From NCBI RefSeq assembly GCF_947623445.1, contig NC_135245.1, positions 15,879,501-15,943,500 on the forward strand: a stretch of DNA of 64,000 nucleotides, given 5' to 3'. This document shows, piece after piece, positions 23,142 through 36,560 of this stretch (positions within the stretch are counted from its first letter, which is position 1; the number at the start of each line of letters is the position of its first letter). The notes below the pieces were generated by a model that had not been told where the DNA came from, did not search any database, and saw only the letters and a list, made by a program, of their open reading frames with translations. The position numbers were made by a program, and so were the translations under genes. Source of the stretch: Clavelina lepadiformis (lineage: Eukaryota; Chordata; Ascidiacea; Aplousobranchia; Clavelinidae).

Positions 23142-26100
23142 ATGACAAGACTCGTAGATAAAGATGGTAGTCCTCCGCTTTATTACAAATTAAATCTTAA
23201 CCAAGAATCTCTGCCTCCTGGACCTACTTCTCCTCGGAGCACGGATGACAGCAACTCTTCTTCCTTGAGCAAGTATCCGGCCCGAAGATCATGGTTCGAT
23301 GACGCCACTGCGAACTCTCTGGAAAGAAGACGGAAGATGAGTAAATCTGCATCTGATTCCCATAAGTCTGGGTCGTGTCGCACTCTGCCTCGTGGAATTA
23401 AACTCGGCTCCTCCTCAACAAATTTGGATGCAAAATCCACATCTTCCACTTCCACGCTCTCAAATTCGGCAAAAAGTTATCACGGCAGCGATGTGTCGAC
23501 ATGCGATAGCATTAACCTGGCATTAAACAACTCTCTACCACGGAGTGGGCTACGTGGAGTCATTTGGAATTCAACATCAAATTCAAGCTCCGTGAGTTCC
23601 TTTTTGTCACAGTCAGATGCCGGTGAATACATCACTAAGGAGAAGGATAGTTCCCTACACGGCCAATTTCACAACCGCAACCAAAGTTCAGAAGAATGGA
23701 GGAGTTCTTCTTCTACAGTGAGTGATGCTGCTCAGAGAGGAGACTTGCACGTCATAAAGAAATTAACCTCACTCCGTTCTAATTACGAGCAAGGTAAATT
23801 TTTGTTCAACCAGTATCTACACAACGAGGTTATCAAAAGATCATTTGAGAATATTGCGATAACTTTTTGTTGGTATAACGTGGAAACTTTAGAACATAAT
23901 TCGTTAATACAAATTAATAATTGCAGCTTTTTTGTCAGGACCTTTTAGAGCTCCCACAATATTACAAGAAGAACAGCATGAGAAAGAGAAGGAAATAACC
24001 GAAAAGCTTGTCAAGACCATGCGTGAGGTAAAATATGCTTTAACGAGTTAGCTGCCATTGCTGGTCTAATCGATTGCCCTAAACTGTCACAAAAGGTAAT
24101 ATATACCATTGAATCATTTACCCGCTGGGCTTTATTAAACTTTGTCCAACGGCAACATTCTTAACCTGTGAGTCCGCTTCGGAATGTGGTAACTGTAAAG
24201 AAAGTTTAGGAAATCCTATCGTGTTAGCCCTGACTCATGTGTCATGTGATATTGTCTCCATAAAGTTTTATGTGCTAAAAATAATTCAACAACGCAACTG
24301 AACTTATGGGGTCAAAATATTACCTGCAATCATGTCTTTCCATTGATTTCTTATGTGTAAAAGGTAAGGCAAAATAATAACACCACATCTTATGCGCACC
24401 CGTTGATGAGATTGCTTGCTATTCAACGCTTGTTTAGATAGTAGCCACTCATGTGTAGTTGTGTACGTTGTTGTACAAAAACGTTGTTTCGTTTGGTGTC
24501 GTGGCTATGGACGTGTCAGCGCAGAACAAATTTAAAGCTGTAATAAATTCAACAACTTCCAGTCGCCGCAAGTCTCATAAAGCGGCGACAAATTTGTTTA
24601 ACCATGCGCCTTTAAACGTGCTTTGATGGATAACGTGGCAAAAGTTTCACTGCGTGCAGACAATTTGTTATAAAGTACATATATGACCTGATATTAGTAT
24701 ATTGGGTTTTCGACCAAACATACACAATATGTATCCTGTAAACTTTAAACAACCAGCAAGTAAAATTAATCGATTTTTTGCTGTTTTTATAGTTTCTGAT
24801 AACCTTTATATTTACAGCTTAATTGTCAGTTAAACTGTAAACAAATTTGTGTTGTTGGTGGCTCATTAAAAATTAATCAATGCTCTGCGTTTTTATTTGC
24901 ATTCGTGCATGATGTCGTTTTTAAGCTGAAGGACATTGCTGACGTTGCACGAATTATCGATGAGGTAGATGATGAAGAGTGGCTATTAGTTTTTATTGGT
25001 GAACTTGAAGTGCACCTAAATGACCTCATCAAGCTGGATTCGGCTCGTTCTAGCGTAAGTAATTAATCAGTTCCAGTTTTTCGGCTTTTAAATGCATGAC
25101 ATATAGGCCAGAGAACTCGTGTCATAATTCTTGCCAATATACCCTCTTACGAGGGTTAGTCTTAACCACGTAATTTTTGTATTACATTAGTGCTCTCTTT
25201 CGCTGCTTTCATTGTTCACTTCTAATAAATAGCGTGGTAAATATAATCCTTTTCTCAGCACACTTGACATACTTTTCCGAGATTGATCGATCTTAAAATG
25301 GCAATGTTGTAAGTGGGTGTTGCCGAACGTGTTATTAAAGTAAAAGCATTAGCCTAAATATTTTCCGGGATAAACCAAATCTATTTCGAGACGAACTTAA
25401 CTGTTGTTACCAGGAAAACAGCAAAATAAGTTTTCTTTATTCTTAAAAAATATTTTTACAATACCGGTCCATAAATTCAAACATTCGGGATATTTATCTA
25501 CGACGGCTTTTGCTTACAAAGTACTTCAAATTCAAACATTGCAAAATGAACTGCAAAAAAATTGTTGAAATTCATAAGTTTACAAAATTTTTCTTCAGAA
25601 ATTTTGCAAAGAAGAAATGAAACAAAAAGAAACATTATTACGAGTCGCAATGGATCTCATAAGATACCTGAAAGAAAGGTCAACGTATGTTTTGCATCGT
25701 CGTTCTTCACGCAAGTTTACTTCGCTTGTTCCAGGTTCGTTATTGCCATTAGGCAGGAAATCGGTACATGCTGTTAACGTATTTTAAAGCAGTTCTAAAA
25801 AGTATACAAGACCAACACTAGTTATGCAAAATATGGTGTAAAAATGTCAAGTACGTAAGTTAGTTGTTTACAGGCAAAAGGCCAAAATAAAGATCTAACA
25901 AGGAAATGCTTTTTTCCTGATACAAATGGTTTTGTTTGAAACATTGGCAAGAGTTTTGTGGACATGTACCCTTATGTTTTCATTTTTTTGTGTGTTTAAT
26001 CACCGAATATTTAGATGATGACGAAAACAACGACTGCGGTACGCTGAAGCGACTGAAAGCTCTAGCAAATGAAAAACCGATGAATTTCGACAGCATGTCA

Positions 26101-29100
26101 AAAGTTCGTGTGTGGTATCTATTATTAGTAACTGGCAGTAATTAAGTGGCTATATTTTAATTTTCTTAAACTTAATTTTTGAACAGAAATTTTTTTGTCC
26201 GTAAACAGCAGAATAGATTTTAGGATAAATTGCTGGTTCTTGGTAAAGTATTATTTTCCTCGTTTTTTCGTTTTTCGCCTCAAGTAAACAAGTCTTGCAC
26301 ATCCTCTTCAATGTCACTTGTTATTATCACCACCGGCACCTGTATGATTAATTATAAGTGCCCTTTGGCTATCATAAAGAATAATTTTCTGCATTTACTT
26401 TCAGTGGCAAAGGAAGTTATCGAGCTTAGCTGGAACTTTGGATAAATACCTTCAGCGCTTAGAAGCCACAACCTCGAAAACAATCGACAATAATCCTTCT
26501 CATAATCTCAATAAGAACGTTTCATCAGTGACTTACTTAGGAGAAAAGGAAGAAAATAAAACAGATTCTTCAGCAAGCTTACCTGGACATAACTCTACCT
26601 CTGTTTTCGGAGTTGTAAATGGAAAAATAATCAAACTTAAAGAACAACTTTGTGAGTCTGATGGAAGTCATAACGAAACAACCAGTGACGTTGTCTTTAG
26701 TTCTCCTGAAAACATTAATAATGCATCTCGGGATAACGGGCGTACAAGTAAGCCGGTTTACAATAGTAAGTCTTTTGGTTATGTGGAAGTACAAGAGAAT
26801 AGGGAAGCCAACATTTTCCCAAACCAGACAAGCAGTCTGAACCACAACACACCTAAATCACTGGGACCTCACATATCTAAAATCATGGAAGACTTTTCGA
26901 GATTGTATGAAAATAATGATTCATTATCTTCTCTGAAAAGAGTCGATGACAGAAAAGAGTCTAAACACGTGAATGCTCCTTCTACTAACAGTCAATTAAA
27001 AATTTTACATAATAATGACGCCAAACCAAGGAGTAAGCCTCAAAGGGGTCGGTCTACTACCATAAAGTCGGATCTAAAAAAGTATGATGACATGGAGCGT
27101 GACTTAACAAAGTCGCCGATTTACAAGTCAGCTGTTATCGTGACACCTGCGTCGGATCAGAGACATCGGAGAGGAGGAAGTCTGGACCGAAAGACCTGGA
27201 AGAAGGAAAGAGAAAGCAGGAAAACTTGGAATTTTGTAGCCTCCAAAGACGATTTGTTTCAAGCAACAAGTCCAGCATCTTTAACTGAATTTCAACAATA
27301 TGTTAGCTCCCACAATCACTCCATAAATAAAGATGCAGAACTGGCGGTCTCTTCTCCAGAAATGTCCGGAACGCATCTCTCTAAGTTCTCAATGAAGGTC
27401 GGCGAGGAGCACATGGATGCCGGCAGTAAAATCATAGAAGAAGTAATTATGACTCCCGCTTCGTCTTATACGGTAAAAGGCGATTTAGAGCAGGCAGTTA
27501 TAGAAAAGGAAAGAACGCCCAACACAATTTGCAAACTGTCGGATTGGCAGTCCAGCAGAAAAGAAAGATACGGTTCCGACGATTATGGAAGTTCCACTTC
27601 TCAAGGTTATAGTTCAGATATATCAAGTCGTCCCCAACCTACCTTGAAAACTTCTTCTACCCAATGCAGTATTATCTCCAACGAGAGAATGAAGAAGGCC
27701 GAAGAGGAACTTGTGAAGCTCAAGGTAAAGTTCACTTTTTAGTTTTTTAAAGGAACTTTGTCTGCGCTAAATGTTTGTGTGCAGTCCATCAAATGCTGAA
27801 GCAACAATCACGAAGTTCTCTTTTGACAGAAATCGTCATCTTTTCTGAGACGTGGCATAACGGAAGCAAGGGAAGAAAGAGACGACAAAGACAGGCGTAT
27901 TGCAATTCTGGAATCTCGCATCCAAAGAATGAAGAAGAATATCGAAGAAGGAAGAACCGAAAGAGGATCTGTGGAAGTGGAGCTGGAACGCATGCGGCGC
28001 ATTCGTAATCAAGAACGAAGGTAAACGGGATGGAAAAGTAATTTGAAAGAGGTTCCGTTATTTGAAACGAACCAAAATAACTCCACTACAAATTTCTTAC
28101 ACTTCATACGTATGTTAAAATGTCGGTGTTAATTAACAGCAATCTTGTCATCTGTTTCAGAGATGCCCATATTGAAGTTGAAGAGATGCAAAATCGCTTA
28201 ACTGACGGGGAAGATCAACTGGCAAGGCAGGAGCGACATGTCAGTGGACTTCAACAACAGGTAATAAGCCTCAATCGAACGGTATCAGGTAATATTTCAT
28301 TGCCAAGTATTCATCCGAAGATTTTCGCTATATAGCTTGAAGAACTTAATGAAGAAAAGCAAAGAACAGAAAAGAGATCCCACCAACTGGAGAGCGAAAA
28401 TTTGATAATGGAACTAAAGGTAATGTAGAAACAATATGGTTATGACAGGTAACGAGATGTTTTTGCCAACATCAACTCCTGATCTTTTAAGATCCGTGAC
28501 CTCACAATAGAGCTGATGGGGGAAAAACGTCTCAACCGCCGTCTTCAAGCAGATAATGTGAAAATGGAAGAAGAACTTGCTCAAGTTCGAGATGAGGCAG
28601 CTGCTCTTAAATTTGGAAACAAAAAGGTGTGCAGGACCTCTTTATGGAAGTCTGAAGATAGTTACAAGCTTACTACTTATGTTAGATATGTTATATGAAG
28701 AAAGTATAAAGGCTGATATAAGAAACGTACATACTACACGACAAGCCCAGCTATGTTCAAATTTGGCTCCACCTGTGATGGTAAAAATTGAGTATCTTGA
28801 GAGAGCCATACTGTACTGTGTAATTTTTACTAGGACTATAAAGATTCGTGTTGCCAAACTGATGAGATTTGCATGACTGACGAAGCATCAGCAACGGAAG
28901 ATCAAAATAAGGATCGCATATGCCAACTTGAAGAAGAAAATGAAAGTCTTTCAACCGAGGTATGGTTATGACATCAATTATAATGTCTGGTGAAAAATGT
29001 GATACAACGTTGACGATCAAACATCTTAACAACAACAACAACCACAAAGAAAAAAGCAACAACAACCACAATAACTACAACAACACATAAAGATAACTCC

Positions 29101-30250
29101 GTAAAAGAGTTGGACAGTATGCCTATTCATGCTGAGGTTTTACAGAACGAAATTTTGCGGGCCACTTTGGAAAACGAAAAGAAAGTATCTGATGCTGCAA
29201 CGGACTGCTTTAGACAGCAAGTATGCTGCGATTGTCAAGTTCTTACGACTTACATTTTAATTCAGAACTGCTGTGGTTATCATTTTAGGGCAAGTGTAAA
29301 ACCACTAACGTCTTATATTAACACTTTTTGCACAGATCGAATATCTAAGCAATGAAGTAAGTCTACAACAGGAGTCGGCAAGAACACAAAAAGTGCAATA
29401 TGAATCGGAGGTATTCTATTCTTAACAGTAGGAAGGTTTGGTTTGTTTTGCCTTTATGTTGTTTATGGCTTAGTTTTTGTTGATACGTGTGTTATGTATC
29501 TTTCTTGTATCGTAACTGCTCTTGCATGATGGATCGAATCAATATAACCGCGAACACACACCAACTCACAATTTTCTGTCTTTATTCTACAAATTTTATT
29601 TAGATCGATCGACTGTTGGCATCTAGATCAACAAACAGGAGCACACCATCACTGGAAGACAGCATTGACGTAGAAGTTACGTCATTAAGAAGTCAGTTAA
29701 CTTATCACGAATCACTCACCAGGACACTGTATGTAGAAAATGAACGTCTGAGGCAAGAGGTGAAAACTGTGAAAACTATGATTTTACACAAAATACGATC
29801 TATAAAATTTAATCGCATTGTTTTCAGCAAATTTTTCTCTTTTTCTAGAGAGATGAACTTAAGTTGGAACACGAACAGGAAGAAATTATTTCGATCACGC
29901 CATACATACCAACACCTCAAAATGCAACTTCACAAGAATTCGGCTGCCAAGTTGAAGACAGGGTTTGTTGGATAAGACCTGAAAGAACCTACTAAACAAA
30001 ATTGTGCAGTTACAAGGCAAAAGAAAAGACATTTATAATTGTGTTATCAACGTAGTTTTTTTTGCAGAGTTACACCAGGATGAGAGCGTTTGATTTCTAT
30101 GCGCAAGAAGCTTATCGCGACGCGTTACGCTTAAATGAACGAGGGCGCCACCTTCAACACGAAACCTTACATCAGTCCATGAGAACACGGAGGCTGGAAG
30201 TGGATGTCGTAAACAAAGCTTCCAAATTTTCTAAACCTGAATTGGTCTAG
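23142..30250 (+). CDS. Large serine-rich coiled-coil protein, likely cytoskeletal or scaffold
   Basis: Exons that close in frame: 23142-23793, 23927-24027, 24926-25054, 25599-25678, then (unresolved) about 26012-26100, 26405-27724, 27830-28020, 28161-28260, 28336-28419, 28492-28626, 28834-28959, 29146-29220, 29336-29410, 29604-29759, 29849-29962, 30068-30250. The phase between exons 4 and 5 does not close; a small exon near 25875-25926 may be missing. About 1,200 residues: a Ser/Thr-rich basic head (RRKMSKSASDSHKSGS), a short helical block (LKDIADVARIIDEVDDEEW), a 440-codon low-complexity exon with basic phospho-site-like repeats (RRGGSLDRKTWKKE), then roughly 400 residues of heptad coiled coil from many small exons, ending in a helical tail (FYAQEAYRDALRLNERG). 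No catalytic domain is visible. The layout suits a microtubule- or junction-associated scaffold; family not recognised. Confidence 0.75.
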
Positions 30251-31947
30251 TTTTTTTCATATTTTGTACAGTTGTTTTTCTACTAATTTCTGCTTACGAA
30301 ATTTTTTATATTTTGTCATTCCTTCGTCTTTGTTTATTTCAACCTTGTATAAGAACAGAGAGCTGAAGGTAATTTAGAGCAGAAAAGTGAAGCTTAATTA
30401 GGGTCATTGTCACTTCCTTGGAGTCTTGTATGTTTTAATGTATTTTTATGCACTTACACATTTCTCATTTTACGCACTTCTGTTTGTGCTTTTGTAGCGA
30501 CATGCACAATTGTATAAAAGAGTTCTCTGTTGTACGATGAGTCGGTGTTGAAAGAAAAAAGCTGATAAATGTAAATGCAAGTACCCCTTAATGAAGTTTA
30601 ACAATCACAGTTCGATTATTACTGAAGATATTGGCGTATAATTTAACTTGCTTTTAACCCAAGTAAAGACATAGCTTATGTCGGTGCTGACAGTATTCTG
30701 TATATTTTAATCACGACGATAGATGCGCTTAACGACATGTTAATATTTACTATTGCAATTTATCAAAATTATAACTAATTCAATGCCTCAGTGGTGATAT
30801 TAAATCAACAATGAACGAGGAAATCAAAATTGAGGTAAAAATAACAAAAGGTATTCTTTACAGCAATTTTGGAAAAACGTCCAGCAAGTTGTTTAATTTT
30901 CTAGCGATAATGCTTTGATAGCAAAGGATAAATTAAAGTTCAAAGATTAACCATTAATTGGTATACAACTTCGTTATGCTGTATACGGTAGTATCGAATT
31001 CGGGGTATTTAGTCGTATAATACGAGCATGTTGAACGAGCCGAATCACGTAAAATCAATTATTACATAGGAGATTGCAAGATTACCCTCAAGCTGACGAA
31101 ATCAATAGAAACACCAGTCTGTGCAAAAGAAAGCTGAAACTTCAGGAAACTAACAGTTTTTATTTTGTATTAGTAAAACACAAACATCTCCACTTTTTGT
31201 TGGCTATAATTATTAATCTCATTATTACGACTGTAGTTTGTTCTTTTTTATGGCCTACATGCTCACCTTCACACACTGCACGAAATTCTTTTTTAAAATA
31301 CCCTTAAACGCATTTTACAAGTGGATATGCTCTGTTCCTGACAAATAATTCAATGCTCACTATACCGGTATTCACTGCAATATATCTTGCTGTAAAGGAA
31401 GCTACGTTTTAACTGCGTGCATGTTTCGCCATTTTTTTGTATACCCAAAGCAATAACCAAGCGTCCAACTTGCCCTGATTAAAATTCCCCCTCTGAAATC
31501 GTACCAGAAACAACAAACTTGACAGATGCGACAAGAAAAACTGAAAACTTTTTGCTCCTTCATTACAAGTTTTTGTTCTAATCCGGAAATAATGGTGATT
31601 TTCGTCGTTTTTCTGAATTTGTTCAATCTTGAAATGAATTCTGTTCTAAACATTTGTTAACAAACGAAAGATGAAATGTATGTTCATGGCTTCATCAAGA
31701 GGATCTTCTTAAACTTAGAATATCTTCATTTTTTGCAGCACAAGCCCTTTTGCTTATGAAAATAGCCTCGACCAATAACTTTGGGACGTAGGCGTATGTG
31801 CTTACACCTTCGTTAAAATTTTCGGGCACTTCCACTTGTGGTATTGATAAAGTCGCTGTTTTGGTTAAAGTTATTCAGCGAATGGTGTTGGATATCGGCC
31901 GATTCGGCCGTGTGCTTGCAGTCATTATGTGTTGGCTTGCTGATGTA
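30251..31947. other. Gene-poor spacer before the mariner/LTR nest
   Basis: 3' UTR of the coiled-coil gene, then AT-rich sequence. ORFs at 31074-31307 and 31402-31653 have no domain, splice partner or coding character. No repeat family recognised. Confidence 0.5.
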
Positions 31948-32013
31948 CGAGGCGTGACAAAAAAGTAATAGGACTGTTGTCATAAAAATTTTAGCACAAA
32001 ATTTTTTCATAAA

Positions 32014-32893
<880 letters not shown>

Positions 32894-32954
32894 TGGCGAG
32901 CACGGCAGGACTCTTAGATACACAGAAGATTTTATCAAGTTTTACTGAAGAAGC

Positions 32955-33794
32955 ATGAATTTTTTTTATTCTCCGCCTCGTTACCAACGTGGCAATAGTT
33001 TTTTATCTTTCCTACAAGAATTTGAATCCTTCTGCGACAGCGTCAAAGCATCGGATGCGGCAAAGAAACATGCATTTCTACAAAGCTTGCCGGAAGATAT
33101 GAAATTCTCCATGACCGATGGTCGTAAAGAACTCTACGATCTCAGTTATGACGAACTCATTCAACAAGCAAAAGACACGGCTTCAGGTCTATCTTCACAA
33201 AAGCACGCCATGCAACAACTCTTTCAGCGCACTCAAGGTTTTGACGAATCCGTAAGAAGCTTTCTTGAAGCTATAGCCCAATTAGGAAAAATGGCTTATC
33301 CAAACGACGAACAGCATGAAATGCGCAGCAGTGTGCTGTACAACCTACTCGTTCAAGGACTGAGAGACCGTCAACAAGCCTCTCAAATCTTACGCGACAA
33401 CTCTAAAAATGCACAACCGGATTTTTATGCCACAGCAAAGAGCATTATTGAAAACGCAGAACGGACGCATCATGAACCACGTATAATGACGTCAGAAGTA
33501 GCAGCGGTGACAAGAGATCACCAGGACGTATCCCAATTAAAACTAACTGTCGAAAAACTTCGGGACGAAATTTCCCAACTGCGAAACGAAATGAAGACAA
33601 CAAGAGAACCTCGGGAAGAGAGAAGAAGACTTCAGTGTTTTAACTGTGGAGAATATGGTCACATTGCTCGACGCTGTCATAGGCAGCGTGCAAGAAACCT
33701 TCGACGTGTTTTTGATGTACATGGAACTAACAGCAATCCACCACGGGAAATCTACCAGGTTCAAACTATGGATCAGGACTTGCATAGAGAATAA
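32955..33794 (+). CDS. Gag-like protein of the LTR retrotransposon
   Basis: 279 codons uninterrupted. The N-terminal two thirds are helical and match the retrotransposon gag layout (capsid-like LQEFESFCDSVKASDAAKKH, later FYATAKSIIENAERTHH). A single CCHC zinc knuckle, CFNCGEYGHIARRC, begins at residue 228, preceded by a basic and coiled segment. Such proteins package element RNA into cytoplasmic particles. An intact gag in an element lacking its pol core means it could be mobilised only with enzymes from a relative. Confidence 0.8.
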   Translation: MNFFYSPPRYQRGNSFLSFLQEFESFCDSVKASDAAKKHAFLQSLPEDMKFSMTDGRKELYDLSYDELIQQAKDTASGLSSQKHAMQQLFQRTQGFDESVRSFLEAIAQLGKMAYPNDEQHEMRSSVLYNLLVQGLRDRQQASQILRDNSKNAQPDFYATAKSIIENAERTHHEPRIMTSEVAAVTRDHQDVSQLKLTVEKLRDEISQLRNEMKTTREPREERRRLQCFNCGEYGHIARRCHRQRARNLRRVFDVHGTNSNPPREIYQVQTMDQDLHRE

Positions 33795-34324
33795 GTTTGC
33801 CGACGTTGAGTTGCCTGCACTGCACGATGAGTTATGTTTGGACAAATTGGAACTGTCAGAAGTTGAACGTCAAAAGCTGTTTTCCGTAATCTCTTCCTAT
33901 CGTGATGTATTTTCGCTGCACCCGTACGATATTGGACAAACAGAACTGGTCGAACACTCAATCGAAACAGGAGACTCGCTCCCTATACGACAGCACCCAA
34001 GACGCTTGTCTGAACCCCAAAAGCAAAAGATCGGTGGACAATCCTGTTTCAGAAGGTGTGAGCGAGAGTGAAGGGCAAAATTCTCGCTCAACATATCCGA
34101 CAAACAACAGCCATCACTTTCGAGCATGCTGCAGCCCGGAACCAGAAATAACGTCTACTAATTATAACCAGCTGCGACCAGGGGTGTACATAGTGCCGGA
34201 AAATATTCAGAACGCAGTTCAGAATAACAGTTTAGTAACCGATGATGTTTTACATTCTCCAACCCGTCCACAACGCATTAAACGGAGACCTTGTTTTTAC
34301 CCAGATGTCGAAGGTAGAATATGA
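33795..34324 (+). pseudogene. Collapsed pol remnant: start of reverse transcriptase region joined to the C-terminal tail
   Basis: One frame reads from about 33788 to 34056 through a segment typical of the region just before the reverse transcriptase domain (DVFSLHPYDIGQTELVEHSI). It is followed after a frame change by a basic tail ending RPQRIKRRPCFYPD at about 34300, typical of the end of the integrase polyprotein. Everything between is deleted. Confidence 0.65.
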
Positions 34325-34649
34325 TAATCGACGCATCTTTTCTCATCACTCACGCACGTTTACATAGAGTTATGAATAGTAAATTTTTGTGTTTTGTTTT
34401 CGTGCTTTTATACGTGTTTTATATTGAGATTATATATTTTTATATTGTTACATTATTTTGTTTATACTACGATTTTACAGGCGATTTATGTATTAGTTGT
34501 TTGGGTGTCTATTTGGGTGATCGTTTTTTTGGACGTCATTTTTGTATTGTTCACTTCCTGGTTTTCACTTCGTTTGTTTTTGTAGGACATGCGTTGTATT
34601 TCTGGGCAAGCATTTGTTTAGTGTTTGCAATTTTGTGGGTGGGGGGAGA
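34325..34649 (+). other. Non-coding 3' internal segment of the LTR element
   Basis: T-rich sequence between the polyprotein remnant and the 3' LTR, closing with the purine tract GTGGGGGGAGAG. ORFs here are hydrophobic only because of T-richness. Confidence 0.5.
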
Positions 34650-34892
34650 GTGTTGCATTTGTTTTGCGTTGTGTCTGCCCTGCCGCGTTCTCTCTTGAGG
34701 CCTACTGCGTTTTCCGTGTTTGATTAAGCACACGTGTCTTTTCATTGACGTATTCCAGCCAAGTATTCGTAGAGTCAGTCCTGATTTAAGCTCCTGGAAT
34801 GAGCTGCTGTAAATGACAATTTAACTGAGCTGCTTTTAATAAAAGATGTGCCTACTGTGTATCTAAGACTGAGGACAGTAAAAACGTAACAC
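34650..34892 (+). repeat. 3' LTR
   Basis: Same 243 bp as the 5' LTR with no difference seen, which indicates a recent insertion or gene conversion. Confidence 0.85.
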
Positions 34893-35151
34893 TACCAACG
34901 TTTGCGTAACAACCAACAGCACTGACTGCGAACAATCGCAACAAAATTCTTACACGGTTCATAACACTGCGTTACAAAAAAGCCTGTAACGAAAGAACGA
35001 ATTCACTAAGCGTAAAATGTTTCAAAACAAAGGAGCTAAGAAGTTGTGTTGCATGGTGAACAAGTGCCTTGCCGATTGGCATTGATCCAAGAGCGATCAG
35101 ATACAGTCCCGTTACTTTTTTGTCACATCCCGTAAGGTGAGTTTTGTTTCA

Positions 35152-35373
35152 ATCTTCAGTTGTCGCCTCCAGTATTTGGCATAGTCGTGTTAGTATCTTG
35201 ATGTCGTCATAAAGTACATTGATGTTGTCTTCTTGAAGTCGATATGGTTGAAAATTCGTTGCTTGCGTGTTCACAACTATCTGTAACTGATTCATCTTGG
35301 CAATAAAGTAGTCCATTTGCTCTAGCAAGAACTCTGTGCTGACATGGCTTTGGCAATTACAGTATAATGGCAT
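35152..35373 (-). CDS. Short helical ORF, possibly a small gene or last exon; unrecognised
   Basis: 73 residues with balanced codon use and a predicted helix-rich content (LLEQMDYFIAKMNQLQ, LYDDIKILTRLCQILEATTE), ending in a stop at 35152, only 18 bp from the right target site of the mariner insertion. The ATG at 35373 follows CAGAAG, so it may instead be an internal acceptor of a last exon. No family recognised and no upstream exon confirmed. Chance ORF remains possible. Confidence 0.35.
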
Positions 35374-35686
35374 CTTCTGATCACAAACGTCCGCTTTGCG
35401 GTGTAACCAATGCAGTCACCACTTCTGACAAATGACGTCGAGTGAAGAAGGTTGCGTGTTTTTCATACTTAGCACAAACTGTTTTGAGCATACAGTTATA
35501 ACAGGCTGATAAAAAGCTAATTTGTATTACCGTACCGCGATAATACTACTGCTCTTCTTGACATCAAGCACACAGATATATAAATAAATATAAGGTCAAG
35601 TATATAGCACGCAGTTTACTCTACAGTCAAGTAATTAGTGCATACACAAAGCTTAAAGTGAGACGTAAGTTCCACATAAAGTCACC

Positions 35687-35975
35687 TCATGGTGGCGCAG
35701 TGCCCGCCACAGCCTTAATAGCAAACCTACTATATATAGAAAAACTGAAGCAATAACAAGTTTGAAGAAAAAAAATCGTTAGATTATTTTGATTTTGAAA
35801 AGTACTTTTAAAAAAAGTTACCTCGAAAAAAGTAAGCCTAATAGAGGCATTGTTCATATACAGTAGTATAACACTCATACATTGTACAATAATTAAAATA
35901 AATAACGTTTCTACGACGCAAGAGGAAAAGACAGAGCGAATCACTAAACATTTGAACTTCTTCGGTCCTTGAAAA
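35687..35975 (-). pseudogene. Relic of two adjacent SLC9B exons
   Basis: The segment at about 35860-35970 reads KKFKCLVIRSVFSSCVVETL, matching KKVKWAVIRLAFTPCIIETV in the intact gene at 42371-42498. Even the preceding intron border is similar (AAAATGATTGATAAGA versus AAAATGATTGAGAAAA). After an intron-like gap, 35690-35729 reads FAIKAVAGTAPP, matching FVIAAVSPAVVVP of the next exon of the intact gene. Stops and deletions follow. This is the debris of a tandem SLC9B copy in the same orientation. Confidence 0.7.
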
Positions 35976-36429
35976 ATGATTGATAAGATTTTTGATACAT
36001 ATAGTACGCTTTATTTTGGTAGAGATATCACAGGAATATTTTTACGCACCTGTTTTAGAAGCACTACATTTTAATGTTGTATAACCCAATTTCTAAGGCA
36101 CTAGTTTGCGGTGTAGGCTATTTATTACTATTTAGAGTTTTTTTGCATATCTTTCATGTCAAATGAATGACTTTGTGAAGTATTGTTTTGTTATTGTGTG
36201 GTAATATTTTACCGTTGTGTCACTTGTGACCATTTTTATCGTTTTTAGCAAATTGTAGATGTAGATACACGTACACGTTTTCCTTTATCCCCTACAACTC
36301 TTCCCCGAAGCCTGTCACGCTAACCGCGAATTCTTTTTTTCGTTGATTAATTATGGTGGATTGCACGATGGTTTGGTGACCAAGGGTTGACTGGTCCTTC
36401 TACGTTTTGGTTTTACGTAAAAAGGATTC

Positions 36430-36560
36430 GTTTTTGTTGTCGGAGATGCAAATACTTTTGTTTGTGTTGACGGGGATGCAAATACTTTTGTTTTTGTTGA
36501 CGGAGATGCAAATACTTTTATTTTTGTTGACGGGGATGCAAATACTTTTGTTTTTTATTC
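36430..36560. repeat. 30-bp minisatellite, four units, each with a POU octamer
   Basis: The unit is GATGCAAATACTTTTGTTTT followed by TGTTGACGGG, repeated about four times. ATGCAAAT occurs at 36446, 36476, 36506 and 36536, exactly 30 bp apart. Because the period is a multiple of three, both strands show repetitive peptides by chance. Confidence 0.85.

Noticed and set aside
34321..34745. Hydrophobic ORFs at the 3' end of the LTR element as an envelope-like gene
   Set aside because: T-rich non-coding sequence gives Phe/Leu/Val codons by composition; there is no signal peptide, cysteine pattern or glycosylation layout.
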